Part shown: one piece after another, positions 26,971 through 35,700 of the stretch
Position numbering within the stretch: position 1 is the first letter of the stretch
Layout of the letters: each line of letters opens with the position of its first letter
Notes under the pieces: generated by a model
What the model was told of the DNA's origin: nothing
Database searches by the model: none
Seen by the model: the letters and a program-made list of their open reading frames with translations, nothing else
Position numbers and translations under genes: made by a program
Assembly: GCA_042091495.1 (NCBI GenBank)
Contig: JBELHJ010000002.1
Location: 25,589-89,588, forward strand
DNA from: JBELHJ01 sp042091495
GTDB lineage: Bacteria; Bacteroidota; Bacteroidia; Flavobacteriales; Flavobacteriaceae
Direction of reading: 5' to 3'
DNA length: 64,000 bases

Positions 26971-27786
26971 ATGAATACATTACAAAACACTATAGAATCT
27001 GCCTGGAATGATAGAAGTTTATTAAATGATATCAATACGCAAAGTGCTATTAAAGAAGTTATAAATTTAATTGATTCAGGGGAACTCAGAGTTGCTGAAC
27101 CTATAACCGGTGGATGGCAAGTTAACGAATGGGTTAAAAAAGCAGTTGTTTTGTATTTTCCTATTCAAAAAATGGAAACTTTAGAGGCCGGTCCATTGGA
27201 ATTTCATGATAAAATGCCTCTTAAGAAAAATTATGCTGAAAAAGGAATCAGAGTTGTTCCGCATGCGGTGGCTAGACATGGTGCTTTCATATCTAGCGGT
27301 GTTATTTTAATGCCTAGCTATGTTAACATTGGAGCTTACGTTGATAAAGGGACAATGGTCGATACATGGGCAACCGTGGGGAGTTGCGCTCAGATAGGAA
27401 AAAATGTTCACCTTTCTGGAGGTGTTGGTATCGGAGGTGTTTTAGAGCCACTTCAAGCTGCCCCTGTTATCATAGAAGACAATGCCTTTATTGGATCAAG
27501 ATGTATTGTTGTTGAAGGCGTAAGAGTAGAAAAAGAAGCTGTACTGGGTGCCAATGTTGTTCTTACTGCTTCAACAAAAATAATTGATGTTACTGGAGAT
27601 GAGCCTATTGAAACAAAAGGGTTAATTCCTGCTAGATCCGTAGTTATACCTGGAAGTTATACTAAGACATTTGCTGCTGGAGATTACAATGTACCTTGTG
27701 CCTTAATTATTGGTAAAAGAAAAGAAAGTACTGATAAGAAAACATCTTTGAATGATGCTCTTAGAGAGCATAATGTGGCTGTATAA
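26971..27786 (+). CDS. dapD: 2,3,4,5-tetrahydropyridine-2,6-dicarboxylate N-succinyltransferase
   Basis: A 271-residue enzyme of the diaminopimelate/lysine pathway, which makes N-succinyl-2-amino-6-ketopimelate for peptidoglycan. It has the helical N-terminus and the left-handed beta-helix with hexapeptide repeats (VNIGAY, VGSCAQIGKNVHLSGGVGIGGVLEPLQAAPVIIEDNAFIGSRCIV spans them). Length is typical (about 274). The GT9 gene starts directly after its stop, so the two are likely to be co-transcribed. LysA, the last enzyme of the same pathway, is at 46644-47849. Confidence 0.96.
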   Translation: MNTLQNTIESAWNDRSLLNDINTQSAIKEVINLIDSGELRVAEPITGGWQVNEWVKKAVVLYFPIQKMETLEAGPLEFHDKMPLKKNYAEKGIRVVPHAVARHGAFISSGVILMPSYVNIGAYVDKGTMVDTWATVGSCAQIGKNVHLSGGVGIGGVLEPLQAAPVIIEDNAFIGSRCIVVEGVRVEKEAVLGANVVLTASTKIIDVTGDEPIETKGLIPARSVVIPGSYTKTFAAGDYNVPCALIIGKRKESTDKKTSLNDALREHNVAV

Positions 27787-28842
27787 ATGAAAATACTTGT
27801 AATTCAGCAAAAAATGATTGGCGATGTACTAACCAGTACAATTATTTGTGAATTATTAAAAAAGAATATTGCAAGTTGTGAAATACATTACCTTATAAAT
27901 TCAGGAACTGAAGCTGTTGTTCAAAACAATCCTTTTGTGGATCATATTATTTTATTTAAACCTGAATTTAAAGAGAATAAATTCAAGTTTTATCAGTTTT
28001 TAAGATCAATTAATGATTACCAATTTGACATTGTTATAGATGTTTATCGTAAAGTTGAAAGCAAGTTAATCACCCTATTTAGCGGCGCTTCAAAAAAAAT
28101 ATCTTATAAGAAATTAGACAGTTTTTTATTTTATAATCGTACAATACCTTATTTAAAGCAAGATCACAATTCAGATTTAGCGATTCAGAATCGTATTCAA
28201 TTATTAAGTCCTTTAGTTGATCAACTTCCTAGTAACATATCACCCAAAATTTATTTAAATGATTCAGAAATTCTAGATGCAAATTTATTCCTAGAAAAGC
28301 ACCAAATAAATAAACTTTCACCTATTTATATGATTAGTGTTTTGGGAAGCAGTTTAAACAAAACATACCCTTTTGATTACATGGCAGATGTTATTAATAA
28401 AATTGCTTCTTTGGGAAAATGCCAAATCCTTTTTAATTACATTCCCTCTCAAAAAAATGATGTTACAAAAATAATTACACAATGTAATTCTTTAGCACAA
28501 TCGTTTATTAAAATTGATGCCTACACCACTTCTTTAAGGCGATTTTTAGGGGTTCTTTCTAAATGCGATGCATTAATTGGAAATGAAGGAGGCGCTGTAA
28601 ATATGGCTAAAGCTTTAAGTGTTCCCACATTCGCCATTTTCTCACCTTGGATTAGAAAAGAAGCCTGGGCTTTATTTCAAAACTCCATTAATAGAAGTGT
28701 ACATCTCAATGATTACAGAAAGGATTTATTTGAGAGCTTATCTGTAAAACAAATTAAGGAAAACTCAAATGAGCTTTATAAAAGCTTTAAACCGGAACTT
28801 TTCGAAAAAGAATTAGAATTATTTTTAGAGCAACTAGATTAA
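27787..28842 (+). CDS. GT9-family glycosyltransferase (ADP-heptose:LPS heptosyltransferase-like)
   Basis: A 351-residue protein of the heptosyltransferase family. MKILVIQQKMIGDVLTSTIICELL at the start, the GNEGGAVNMAKALSVPTFAIFSPW block near residue 260 and the repeated Rossmann-like halves fit GT9. These enzymes add heptose (or a similar sugar) to the lipopolysaccharide inner core on the cytosolic side. It starts one base after the dapD stop and ends 4 bases into the converging GT2 gene. The exact sugar is unknown. Confidence 0.88.
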   Translation: MKILVIQQKMIGDVLTSTIICELLKKNIASCEIHYLINSGTEAVVQNNPFVDHIILFKPEFKENKFKFYQFLRSINDYQFDIVIDVYRKVESKLITLFSGASKKISYKKLDSFLFYNRTIPYLKQDHNSDLAIQNRIQLLSPLVDQLPSNISPKIYLNDSEILDANLFLEKHQINKLSPIYMISVLGSSLNKTYPFDYMADVINKIASLGKCQILFNYIPSQKNDVTKIITQCNSLAQSFIKIDAYTTSLRRFLGVLSKCDALIGNEGGAVNMAKALSVPTFAIFSPWIRKEAWALFQNSINRSVHLNDYRKDLFESLSVKQIKENSNELYKSFKPELFEKELELFLEQLD

Positions 28843-29660
28843 GATTTTTTAATACCAAATGCAGTCCAGACTCTTTTTTCTGTTTTTGTAAGGGAACGGA
28901 TTTTTAAGTTTCTGTTTATAGATTCTTTTGTTTTATAACCTCTTGGATGATCTAAATGCACACAAATTGCGAAATATCTTATTTGAAGTCCCTTAATCCC
29001 AAAATTCATTAAGCGCTCCCCTAATTCACGATCTTGACCTCCATATTGCATACGTTCATCAAAACCATTTACAGCTTTTATATTTTCTTTCCAACCAGAA
29101 ACATTGTGTCCATTCCAACTTGCATTTGTTGGTGTTACTAGATTTAAAAACTTAGCTAATTTTCTATTAGCAGTTAATTTTAAATTCTTAAAAGATGATT
29201 TTAAACCATTTGATTTCAACCATTTTAAATCAAAACATTGTCCATTTTCAATTTCTTTTTTTGTAATTGCACTAGATGCATACATAGGAAGCATGTGATA
29301 TCCACCAGATAAAAAGTAGCCTTTGCGTTTATATGTATAATGAATTTCAACAAAATCATTTCTAGGAATACAATCACCATCAGACATAATGATGTAGTCA
29401 GTCTTACAGGCAAGAATGGCTTTATTTAAAATCTTTGATTTCTGAAATCCATTATCTTCATGCCAAATATGATTTATAGGAAAAGTAACTTTTTTTGACA
29501 AGACTTCAATCAAATCTGAAGTTTCAGATGTTGAGCCATCGTCGGCAATAATCATTTCAAAATCAGAAAAACTTTGATTATTATAGCCCCAAATAACCTT
29601 CTCCAGCCAATTAACTGAATTATAAGTACTAATGATTACTGAGACTTTTATGTTATTCAT
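28839..29660 (-). CDS. GT2-family glycosyltransferase with galactosyltransferase-type C-terminal motif
   Basis: A 273-residue GT-A fold enzyme. VSVIISTYNSVNWLEKVI opens the fold, ADDGST and the metal-binding SDGD follow, and GFDERMQYGGQDRELGERLMNFG is the GT7-like C-terminal acceptor motif. No membrane segment or signal peptide is seen, so it should act in the cytosol on surface-glycan intermediates. It overlaps the end of the upstream GT9 gene on the opposite strand by 4 bases and shares no terminator with it. Confidence 0.88.
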   Translation of the reverse strand: MNNIKVSVIISTYNSVNWLEKVIWGYNNQSFSDFEMIIADDGSTSETSDLIEVLSKKVTFPINHIWHEDNGFQKSKILNKAILACKTDYIIMSDGDCIPRNDFVEIHYTYKRKGYFLSGGYHMLPMYASSAITKKEIENGQCFDLKWLKSNGLKSSFKNLKLTANRKLAKFLNLVTPTNASWNGHNVSGWKENIKAVNGFDERMQYGGQDRELGERLMNFGIKGLQIRYFAICVHLDHPRGYKTKESINRNLKIRSLTKTEKRVWTAFGIKKS

Positions 29661-29711
29661 TCTATAGCTTTATGTGCTCTTATTACAAATCCTTAATCAA
29701 AATTTAATATG

Positions 29712-29719
29712 CAAATATA
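29712..29719 (-). promoter_or_regulatory. -7 box upstream of the GT2 gene at 28839-29660
   Basis: On the minus strand TATATTTG is a perfect match and lies 51 bases before the ATG. No TTG is placed 18-21 bases upstream. Confidence 0.35.
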
Positions 29720-29820
29720 TAATTTTATTACTTTGAGATTTATATTTTTATATAATCAAAAACACTATTTTTACGGCTAATCATTAATCCATTATCAATT
29801 TCTAAAACAACCTCAATTAG

Positions 29821-30576
29821 ATGAATAAATTAACTGCAATAATCCCTGCAGGTAACGAGAAAAATAATATTGAAGCAGCTATTGCATCTGTCAATTTTGC
29901 TGATGAAATTTTAGTTGTAGATAGTAACAGTACTGATGGCACATATGATATAGCTATAGAAAAAGCAGACAAAGTAATAAGAAGAGATTATGAAAATTCA
30001 GCCTCACAAAAAAATTGGGCAATTCCTCAAGCTAAACATGAGTGGATTTTATTAATTGATGCTGATGAACGAGTAACACCAGAATTAAAAGAAGAAGTTT
30101 TAAATATTCTTCAAAAAAGCAACCCTGAGCATGTGGCATATTGGATTGGTAGAAAAAATCACTTCATGGGTGAATCAGTCAGGTATAGTGGTTGGAGAAA
30201 TGATAAGGTAATTAGACTATTTAAAAGGGATTTTTGTAAATATGAAAACAAGCGTGTTCATTCAGAAATTATTTCAAATGGTTCTGTAGGAAAATTACAA
30301 AACAAACTTTACCATAATAGTTATATATCTTTAGATACATACATTGAAAAGATGAATCGTTATGCTTGGCTTCAAGCTCAAGATTATGATAAAAAAACAG
30401 GTATTTTAACCCCTTACCATTTCATTGTAAAACCATTGTGGCGTTTTTTTAAACATTATATAATTCAATTAGGGTTTTTGGATGGGCTTGTTGGTTTTAC
30501 TATTGCATGGATTCAAATTTATGTTGTATTCATGAGATATGTTAAGATTTGGTTATTGAGGAAAAGTCGTAAATAA
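29821..30576 (+). CDS. GT2-family glycosyltransferase (KdtX/WaaE-like)
   Basis: A 251-residue glycosyltransferase with the family start LTAIIPAGNEKNNIEAAIAS, DSNSTDGT (nucleotide-sugar binding) and LIDADERVTP (the D-x-D metal site). The sequence up to the C-terminal hydrophobic pair is like WaaE/KdtX core glucosyltransferases. The C-terminus has a hydrophobic stretch (about 210-240) that could bind the membrane. It is flanked by the Kdo kinase-like gene converging from the right with 1 base between the stops. Confidence 0.87.
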   Translation: MNKLTAIIPAGNEKNNIEAAIASVNFADEILVVDSNSTDGTYDIAIEKADKVIRRDYENSASQKNWAIPQAKHEWILLIDADERVTPELKEEVLNILQKSNPEHVAYWIGRKNHFMGESVRYSGWRNDKVIRLFKRDFCKYENKRVHSEIISNGSVGKLQNKLYHNSYISLDTYIEKMNRYAWLQAQDYDKKTGILTPYHFIVKPLWRFFKHYIIQLGFLDGLVGFTIAWIQIYVVFMRYVKIWLLRKSRK

Positions 30577-30577
30577 T

Positions 30578-31333
30578 TTATTTTTTCCAAAATTTTAGCT
30601 TTCTCTTAATTTTCTTTTTTGTTACAAATTTGTGCTGAAACTTTCTAATACTCATATTCATTATCTCAAAAATATTAGTTTTATCATTATCTGTTAATTT
30701 AGCATATTCTTTACTCATAATTTTAATAATCTTCTTTTTTGAAGTTAATCTAGAAAAATTATTAATTCTATCATGTAATGTTAATTTCTTAAAACTCATG
30801 CGATTTAAATCAACTAAATAAAACTCGTACGATTTACCTTTTTTTTTAATTAGTGTATTTCCAGGTGAGTTATCATGAAATAAAATATCATTTTCATGAA
30901 CTCTGAACGTGAACTTAGTAAAGGCCCTAAGAATTTTTTTACTTTTAAAAGACTTAAAATCTTTATTAATTTCTCTAAATGTTAAATCACAATCAACATA
31001 TTCACTTACATAATAACTTTTTGTTAGTCTCCAATAATTAAAACATTCTACATAACCAATTGGCTTTGGAGTACCAATTCCTTTGGAGGTAAGAATTTTT
31101 GCATATCTAAAAGACCTTTCAGCCTTTGATTTCCTTAAAAACCTATATACAACACTATTAATTAAATGAGGCTTTTTAAAAGATTTAACTGTTAACTTTT
31201 GATTTTTGAAATTAACGTTTTTTATTACATTACGTTTACCATCACCTATTAGCTCATTTGAAGATTTGAAAGCTGCTATTATCTCCAAAATTTCGCCGTC
31301 ATTAAAAACACTTGATACAATATTTTTATTCAT
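30578..31333 (-). CDS. Kdo/lipopolysaccharide kinase-like protein
   Basis: A 251-residue basic protein with a reduced kinase fold. The catalytic-loop candidate is FHDNSPGNTLI (about 155-165) and the metal-binding segment is LVDLNRM, the same pattern as KdkA and InaA family LPS kinases, which phosphorylate Kdo or heptose in the inner core. There is an alternative GTG start 27 bases upstream; the ATG is preferred because ATG is far more common and no -7 box favours the GTG. It lies between the GT2 gene and a GT1-type transferase, which fits LPS core assembly. Confidence 0.72.
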   Translation of the reverse strand: MNKNIVSSVFNDGEILEIIAAFKSSNELIGDGKRNVIKNVNFKNQKLTVKSFKKPHLINSVVYRFLRKSKAERSFRYAKILTSKGIGTPKPIGYVECFNYWRLTKSYYVSEYVDCDLTFREINKDFKSFKSKKILRAFTKFTFRVHENDILFHDNSPGNTLIKKKGKSYEFYLVDLNRMSFKKLTLHDRINNFSRLTSKKKIIKIMSKEYAKLTDNDKTNIFEIMNMSIRKFQHKFVTKKKIKRKLKFWKK

Positions 31334-31384
31334 AACACTTGTAAGCTTTAATTCTTTCACATTTAAAATATCTTGATACTTATG

Positions 31385-32416
31385 CTATTCTTTACCAGTT
31401 AGCAAATCATCTATTCTTTTAGAACAGTTACTCCAAGTAAAATCAATAACAGTATCTCTTGTATTGATTTTAAAATCAAAAGCTTTATCAATTAGACCTA
31501 TAACCTCTTTATAATCAGAATTTATATCAAACAAAAAGCCATTTTGACCATGATTAATTATATCAGGACAAAAACCAGTTTTAGAAGCTACAGGTACACA
31601 ATTAGACATCATAGCTTCAAGAATAGGAACCGGTCCGCCTTCTAATATAGAGGGTGACACAAACACATCCATTTTAGAGTATAATTCAGGATACATCTCA
31701 TAATCTAAATTATCATAATATGTGAAATTCTCTTGAGCTAAAAGCTGAGAAAATTTTTCATAGTTATCCCAGTTTCTTCCAACGAGGTGGAATTTTCTAT
31801 GAGGCATGTTCATTACGATATCATAAAGTAAATCAGGATTTTTTCTTGGTCCATAATTAGAGCAAAAACCAACTCCACCTGTTCTTCTTTCGTGCGTTTT
31901 AAAAAAAGTGTCTGAAGTAGCGATATGCATTACAACTAATTTTTCTGGCTTAACTCCAAGACTAATTAGATCATCTCTCATGAAAGAATTTAAACAAATA
32001 ATGTAATCTGCTTTATTCAAGCAAAAAATGACATGTGTTATAGAATACTTTCTAGACCAACTGGGATGCGTAAACATCACTACATTACGTTTATTTAAGA
32101 TATTAGGTTTTCGTCTTATAGCTCTACAAAAATGATTTTGATAGATGTGGTAATAACCATCAGCATCTGGAATGTTTTTAAATTTATCATTAAAGTGTGT
32201 TGTTGCCTCTAATGAAGAATGTTTTGACAAACGTCTAACCTTAGCTCCAAAAATCCAATCTTTATCCTTAACTCTTGCCAAATAAATAACCTTTCGAACA
32301 ATATTGGTGTTGTCTTTTGTGTAAAAATTAGATATAAATATAGCCCAAAGATATTTCCATTTATGAACTACTATAAAATATAATCTTTCACTTAAAGGCG
32401 CCTTGTATGTCTGCAT
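31385..32416 (-). CDS. GT4/GT1-type glycosyltransferase
   Basis: A 343-residue glycosyltransferase of the GT-B fold. The C-terminal half carries VGRNWDNYEKF and VFVSPSILEGGPVPILEAMMSNCVPVASKTGF (with the E-x7-E motif) used in nucleotide-sugar binding; the N-terminal half is more divergent and basic. The sugar and acceptor are unknown. It heads the minus-strand pair with the Kdo kinase-like gene, which starts 51 bases downstream of its stop. Confidence 0.85.
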   Translation of the reverse strand: MQTYKAPLSERLYFIVVHKWKYLWAIFISNFYTKDNTNIVRKVIYLARVKDKDWIFGAKVRRLSKHSSLEATTHFNDKFKNIPDADGYYHIYQNHFCRAIRRKPNILNKRNVVMFTHPSWSRKYSITHVIFCLNKADYIICLNSFMRDDLISLGVKPEKLVVMHIATSDTFFKTHERRTGGVGFCSNYGPRKNPDLLYDIVMNMPHRKFHLVGRNWDNYEKFSQLLAQENFTYYDNLDYEMYPELYSKMDVFVSPSILEGGPVPILEAMMSNCVPVASKTGFCPDIINHGQNGFLFDINSDYKEVIGLIDKAFDFKINTRDTVIDFTWSNCSKRIDDLLTGKE

Positions 32417-32519
32417 GCTAAATGAGTAATTCCATTAAAAATGAAAAATTTATAACAGAAGCAAATCTAATAATTCTTTTATTTTTTTATCATTCCTTTA
32501 TCTGTTATTATCTATATAC

Positions 32520-32527
32520 TAGATTTG
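32520..32527 (+). promoter_or_regulatory. -7 box upstream of the GT4 gene at 32584
   Basis: TAGATTTG matches TAnnTTTG perfectly and a TTTA lies 19 bases upstream. It sits in the 167-base divergent gap between two glycosyltransferase genes and would give a leader of about 50 bases. Confidence 0.45.
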
Positions 32528-32583
32528 CAGTAATTTGATTTTATATCTAAAGTATGAAACTTAAATATTAATTGGGAAGCTTT

Positions 32584-33690
32584 ATGAATATTCTACATAT
32601 TTCTGGTGTTAGGAATTGGGGGGGTGGCGAAAACCACATTGAAAACTTATACAATGAGATTAAAACTATTGATCCAACAATAAATCAAACAATTCTTTGT
32701 GTAAAAGAAGGAAGATTTGCAAAGACACTTAAGCAAAAAAAAATTCCATTCACTGAAGCTAAACTGGTTTTAAAAATTGACCCTAGATTCATTTTTAAAA
32801 TAATTTATACCTGCTTAATAAAAAGAATTGATGTGGTCCATCTTCATGATCCTACAGCTCTAACATTGTGTGTTATTGCTGATAAAATTTCAAGACAGAT
32901 TCCTAAAATGATATTTGCAAAGAAAACATCTTTTCCAATCAAAGATCGAAAATCCACATTGTATAAGTATAATTACAAAAAAATTGAAAAATATATCTGC
33001 GTTTCCAAAGCCGTAGAAAAAATAACTAAACAGCAAGTTAAGGATAAGCATAAAACAATTACTATTTATAATGGCATAAGATTTGAAAATTTTTCGAAAA
33101 AAAATTTTTTCAATCTTAGAGAAAACTATAAACTATCCAAAGAAACCAAAATAGTTGGTTTAATAGGAAATCACATAAGAGCTAAAAATCTTTTTACATT
33201 TATTGAGGTGGTTAATTATATTGTAAACACCAAGAAAAATAAAAATTTTATTTTTATTCAAATTGGAATGTTTACGGAGCGCACAAAAATGTACAAGGAA
33301 AAGGTAAAAAAATACCAATTAACGGAACATATTATTTTTACAGATTTTATAAATAATGCTGCGCAATTAATACCACAATTCGATATTTTTCTTCTCACTT
33401 CGCAGTCAGAAGGGTTACCTCAAGTTATAAATCAAGCGTTTTATCATAAAATACCTGTAGTATCAACAAATCCTGGGGGCATTCCAGAAATAATAAAAGA
33501 TGGTATTAATGGCTTTCTCTCTGAAGTAGAAGACTATAAAACATTAGGAAATAAGATTTTAACTCTTGATGCTGACCAAAAATTAAAAAAGAGTTTTGTA
33601 GATAAGTCTTACAAACAAGTTTTAGAAGGTTTTTCAACGCATCAAATGGGTCTTAATACGTTAAATGTATACAAATCATTAGTGAATTAA
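32584..33690 (+). CDS. GT4-family glycosyltransferase
   Basis: A 368-residue GT-B enzyme with the N-terminal glycine-rich loop GVRNWGGGENHI and a C-terminal donor domain including LTSQSEGLPQVINQAFYHKIPVVSTNPGGIPEII. Start: an ATG at 32584 is used in preference to a TTG 12 bases upstream. It is the last gene of the glycan block and is followed after 11 bases by the YrdC-like gene, so the two may be transcribed together. The sugar is not known. Confidence 0.9.
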   Translation: MNILHISGVRNWGGGENHIENLYNEIKTIDPTINQTILCVKEGRFAKTLKQKKIPFTEAKLVLKIDPRFIFKIIYTCLIKRIDVVHLHDPTALTLCVIADKISRQIPKMIFAKKTSFPIKDRKSTLYKYNYKKIEKYICVSKAVEKITKQQVKDKHKTITIYNGIRFENFSKKNFFNLRENYKLSKETKIVGLIGNHIRAKNLFTFIEVVNYIVNTKKNKNFIFIQIGMFTERTKMYKEKVKKYQLTEHIIFTDFINNAAQLIPQFDIFLLTSQSEGLPQVINQAFYHKIPVVSTNPGGIPEIIKDGINGFLSEVEDYKTLGNKILTLDADQKLKKSFVDKSYKQVLEGFSTHQMGLNTLNVYKSLVN

Positions 33691-33701
33691 TTACAGAACT
33701 C

Positions 33702-34256
33702 ATGAACTATAAGCATATTTGTAATTTACTTAAAAACAAACAAACTATTTTGTATCCAACGGACACCATATGGGGTATTGGTTGTGATGCTACTAATGTT
33801 GACGCTGTAAAGAAAATTTATGATATTAAACAGCGTGAAGAAAGCAAGGCTTTAATTTGTTTAGTATCTAGTTTTGAAATGCTTTTAAGTTATGTAGAGG
33901 ACATTCCTGAACAAGTTCATGAAATACTAAAAGAAGCTTCAAAACCAACCACAGTAATTTATAATTCTCCTAGAAATTTCGCTTCAAATCTTATTGCTGC
34001 TGATCAAACAATTGCCATTAGACTTGTAAATAAGGGGTTTGCTCATAAGCTAATAAAAATATTCGGAAAACCAATAGTCTCTACATCTGCTAATATAAGT
34101 GGCCTACCATCACCTAAACACTACAAAGAAATAGATGAAAGGATTTTAAAAGGTGTTGACTATGTCGTAAATTTGCCTGAGTTTAATTCAAATTCAACGC
34201 CCTCAAGAATTATTAAAATTCTTAAGGACCATTCTATTCAAATTATTAGATCTTAA
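33702..34256 (+). CDS. L-threonylcarbamoyladenylate synthase (Sua5/YciO/YrdC)
   Basis: A 184-residue YrdC-domain protein that makes threonylcarbamoyl-AMP for the t6A37 modification of tRNAs. It has the nucleotide-binding ILYPTDTIWGIGCDATN start, KQREESKALICLV and the SANISGLPSP block. It lacks the C-terminal Sua5 domain and so is the short TsaC type. It begins 11 bases after a glycosyltransferase stop and 13 bases before the CCA-adding enzyme start, so it forms a tRNA-related pair with the latter. Confidence 0.9.
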   Translation: MNYKHICNLLKNKQTILYPTDTIWGIGCDATNVDAVKKIYDIKQREESKALICLVSSFEMLLSYVEDIPEQVHEILKEASKPTTVIYNSPRNFASNLIAADQTIAIRLVNKGFAHKLIKIFGKPIVSTSANISGLPSPKHYKEIDERILKGVDYVVNLPEFNSNSTPSRIIKILKDHSIQIIRS

Positions 34257-34269
34257 AAGTCTATCTATA

Positions 34270-35700
34270 ATGAAGCACAAAGATGCGCTCAATAATGAAA
34301 TTTTTTCAGTAATCACAAAAGCCTCTGTAAACCTAAAGCTACACAGTTACGTTATTGGAGGTTATGTAAGAGATTACCTTTTAAAGCGTGGATTAAAGAA
34401 AGATATTGATATTGTAACTCTAGGAGATGGAATTAATTTGGCTAAAGAAGTTTCTAATTTACTACCTCATAAACCGAAGGTAAAAGTCTTTAAAACCTAT
34501 GGTACGGCTATGCTTCATTTTAATGATATTGATATTGAATTTGTAGGAGCAAGAAAAGAATCCTATTCTAAAGAAAGCAGAAACCCTAAAGTTGAAGTAG
34601 GAACCTTAGAAGATGATCAAAATAGACGTGATTTTACAATTAATACATTAGCAATAAGTTTATCTGAATCTGACTATGGACAATTAATTGATCCTTTTAA
34701 TGGGTTGAAAGATTTAAAAGATAAGTGCATTAAAACGCCTCTTGAACCAGATATTACATACAGTGACGACCCCTTAAGAATGTTGAGAGCTATTCGTTTT
34801 GCTTCTCAGTTAAACTTTAAAATACAGAAAGCCTCTCTGGATGCTATAACAAAAAATGCAAATCGTATTGGTATTATAACTAATGAGCGCATTGTTGATG
34901 AAATTAATAAAATCCTTCAATGTCCAAAACCTTCTATTGGATTTCATTTAATGGAAAAAACGGGGCTTCTTAAACTTATAATCCCTGAACTAACTGCTCT
35001 AAAAGGTATTGACGAAATTGAAGGTCAAAAACATAAAGATAATTTTTTCCATACTCTAGAAGTTGTAGATAATATTTCACAACACAGTGATAATTTATGG
35101 TTAAGATGGGCTGCATTGCTTCACGATATTGGTAAGGCGCCAACTAAAAAGTTCTCAAAAAAAATTGGATGGACATTTCATGGTCATGAATTTGAAGGCT
35201 CTAAAATGGTATACCAGCTATTTAAAAGATTAAAAATGCCATTAAATGATAAAATGAAATTTGTTCAAAAAATGGTTTTAATGAGCTCTAGACCTATTGT
35301 TCTTGCTAACGATGATGTTACTGACTCTGCGGTAAGAAGACTTATTTTTGATGTTGGTGATCATGTTGAGGATTTAATGACCTTATGCGAAGCTGACATC
35401 ACCACTAAGAATGCTAATAAATTCAATAAATATCATAACAACTTTAAAATTGTAAGATCTAAAATTATTGAAGTTGAAGAAAGGGATCATGTAAGAAATT
35501 TTCAGCCCCCCATTTCAGGTGAAAACATAATGACTACATTTAACATTGGACCTTCTAAAGAAATTGGAGTTATTAAAGAACAAATTAAAGAGGCTATTTT
35601 AGAGGGACACATCAATAATAATTTTGATGAAGCCTATGAACTTATGGTTGAACTTGGAAAAAAGCTTGGACTCAATAAAACATCCTCTAATGAAGTATAG
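34270..35700 (+). CDS. cca: CCA tRNA nucleotidyltransferase with HD domain
   Basis: A 476-residue polymerase of nucleotidyltransferase superfamily class II. The catalytic head has VIGGYVRDYLLKRG and KDIDIVTLGDG (D-x-D metal ligands), the fingers region has RRDFTINTLAISL, and DPLRMLRAIRFASQLNF fits the neck. The C-terminal HD domain (KDNFFHTLEVVDNIS, LHDIGKAPTKK) may act as a phosphohydrolase. It adds or repairs the 3' CCA of tRNA. Its final 11 bases overlap the start of the haem A synthase. Confidence 0.93.
   Translation: MKHKDALNNEIFSVITKASVNLKLHSYVIGGYVRDYLLKRGLKKDIDIVTLGDGINLAKEVSNLLPHKPKVKVFKTYGTAMLHFNDIDIEFVGARKESYSKESRNPKVEVGTLEDDQNRRDFTINTLAISLSESDYGQLIDPFNGLKDLKDKCIKTPLEPDITYSDDPLRMLRAIRFASQLNFKIQKASLDAITKNANRIGIITNERIVDEINKILQCPKPSIGFHLMEKTGLLKLIIPELTALKGIDEIEGQKHKDNFFHTLEVVDNISQHSDNLWLRWAALLHDIGKAPTKKFSKKIGWTFHGHEFEGSKMVYQLFKRLKMPLNDKMKFVQKMVLMSSRPIVLANDDVTDSAVRRLIFDVGDHVEDLMTLCEADITTKNANKFNKYHNNFKIVRSKIIEVEERDHVRNFQPPISGENIMTTFNIGPSKEIGVIKEQIKEAILEGHINNNFDEAYELMVELGKKLGLNKTSSNEV

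Noticed and set aside
31334..31360. A longer Kdo-kinase-like protein starting at a GTG
   Set aside because: The GTG adds only nine residues with no sign of conservation, and the ATG at 31333 is the more usual choice. The GTG remains possible.
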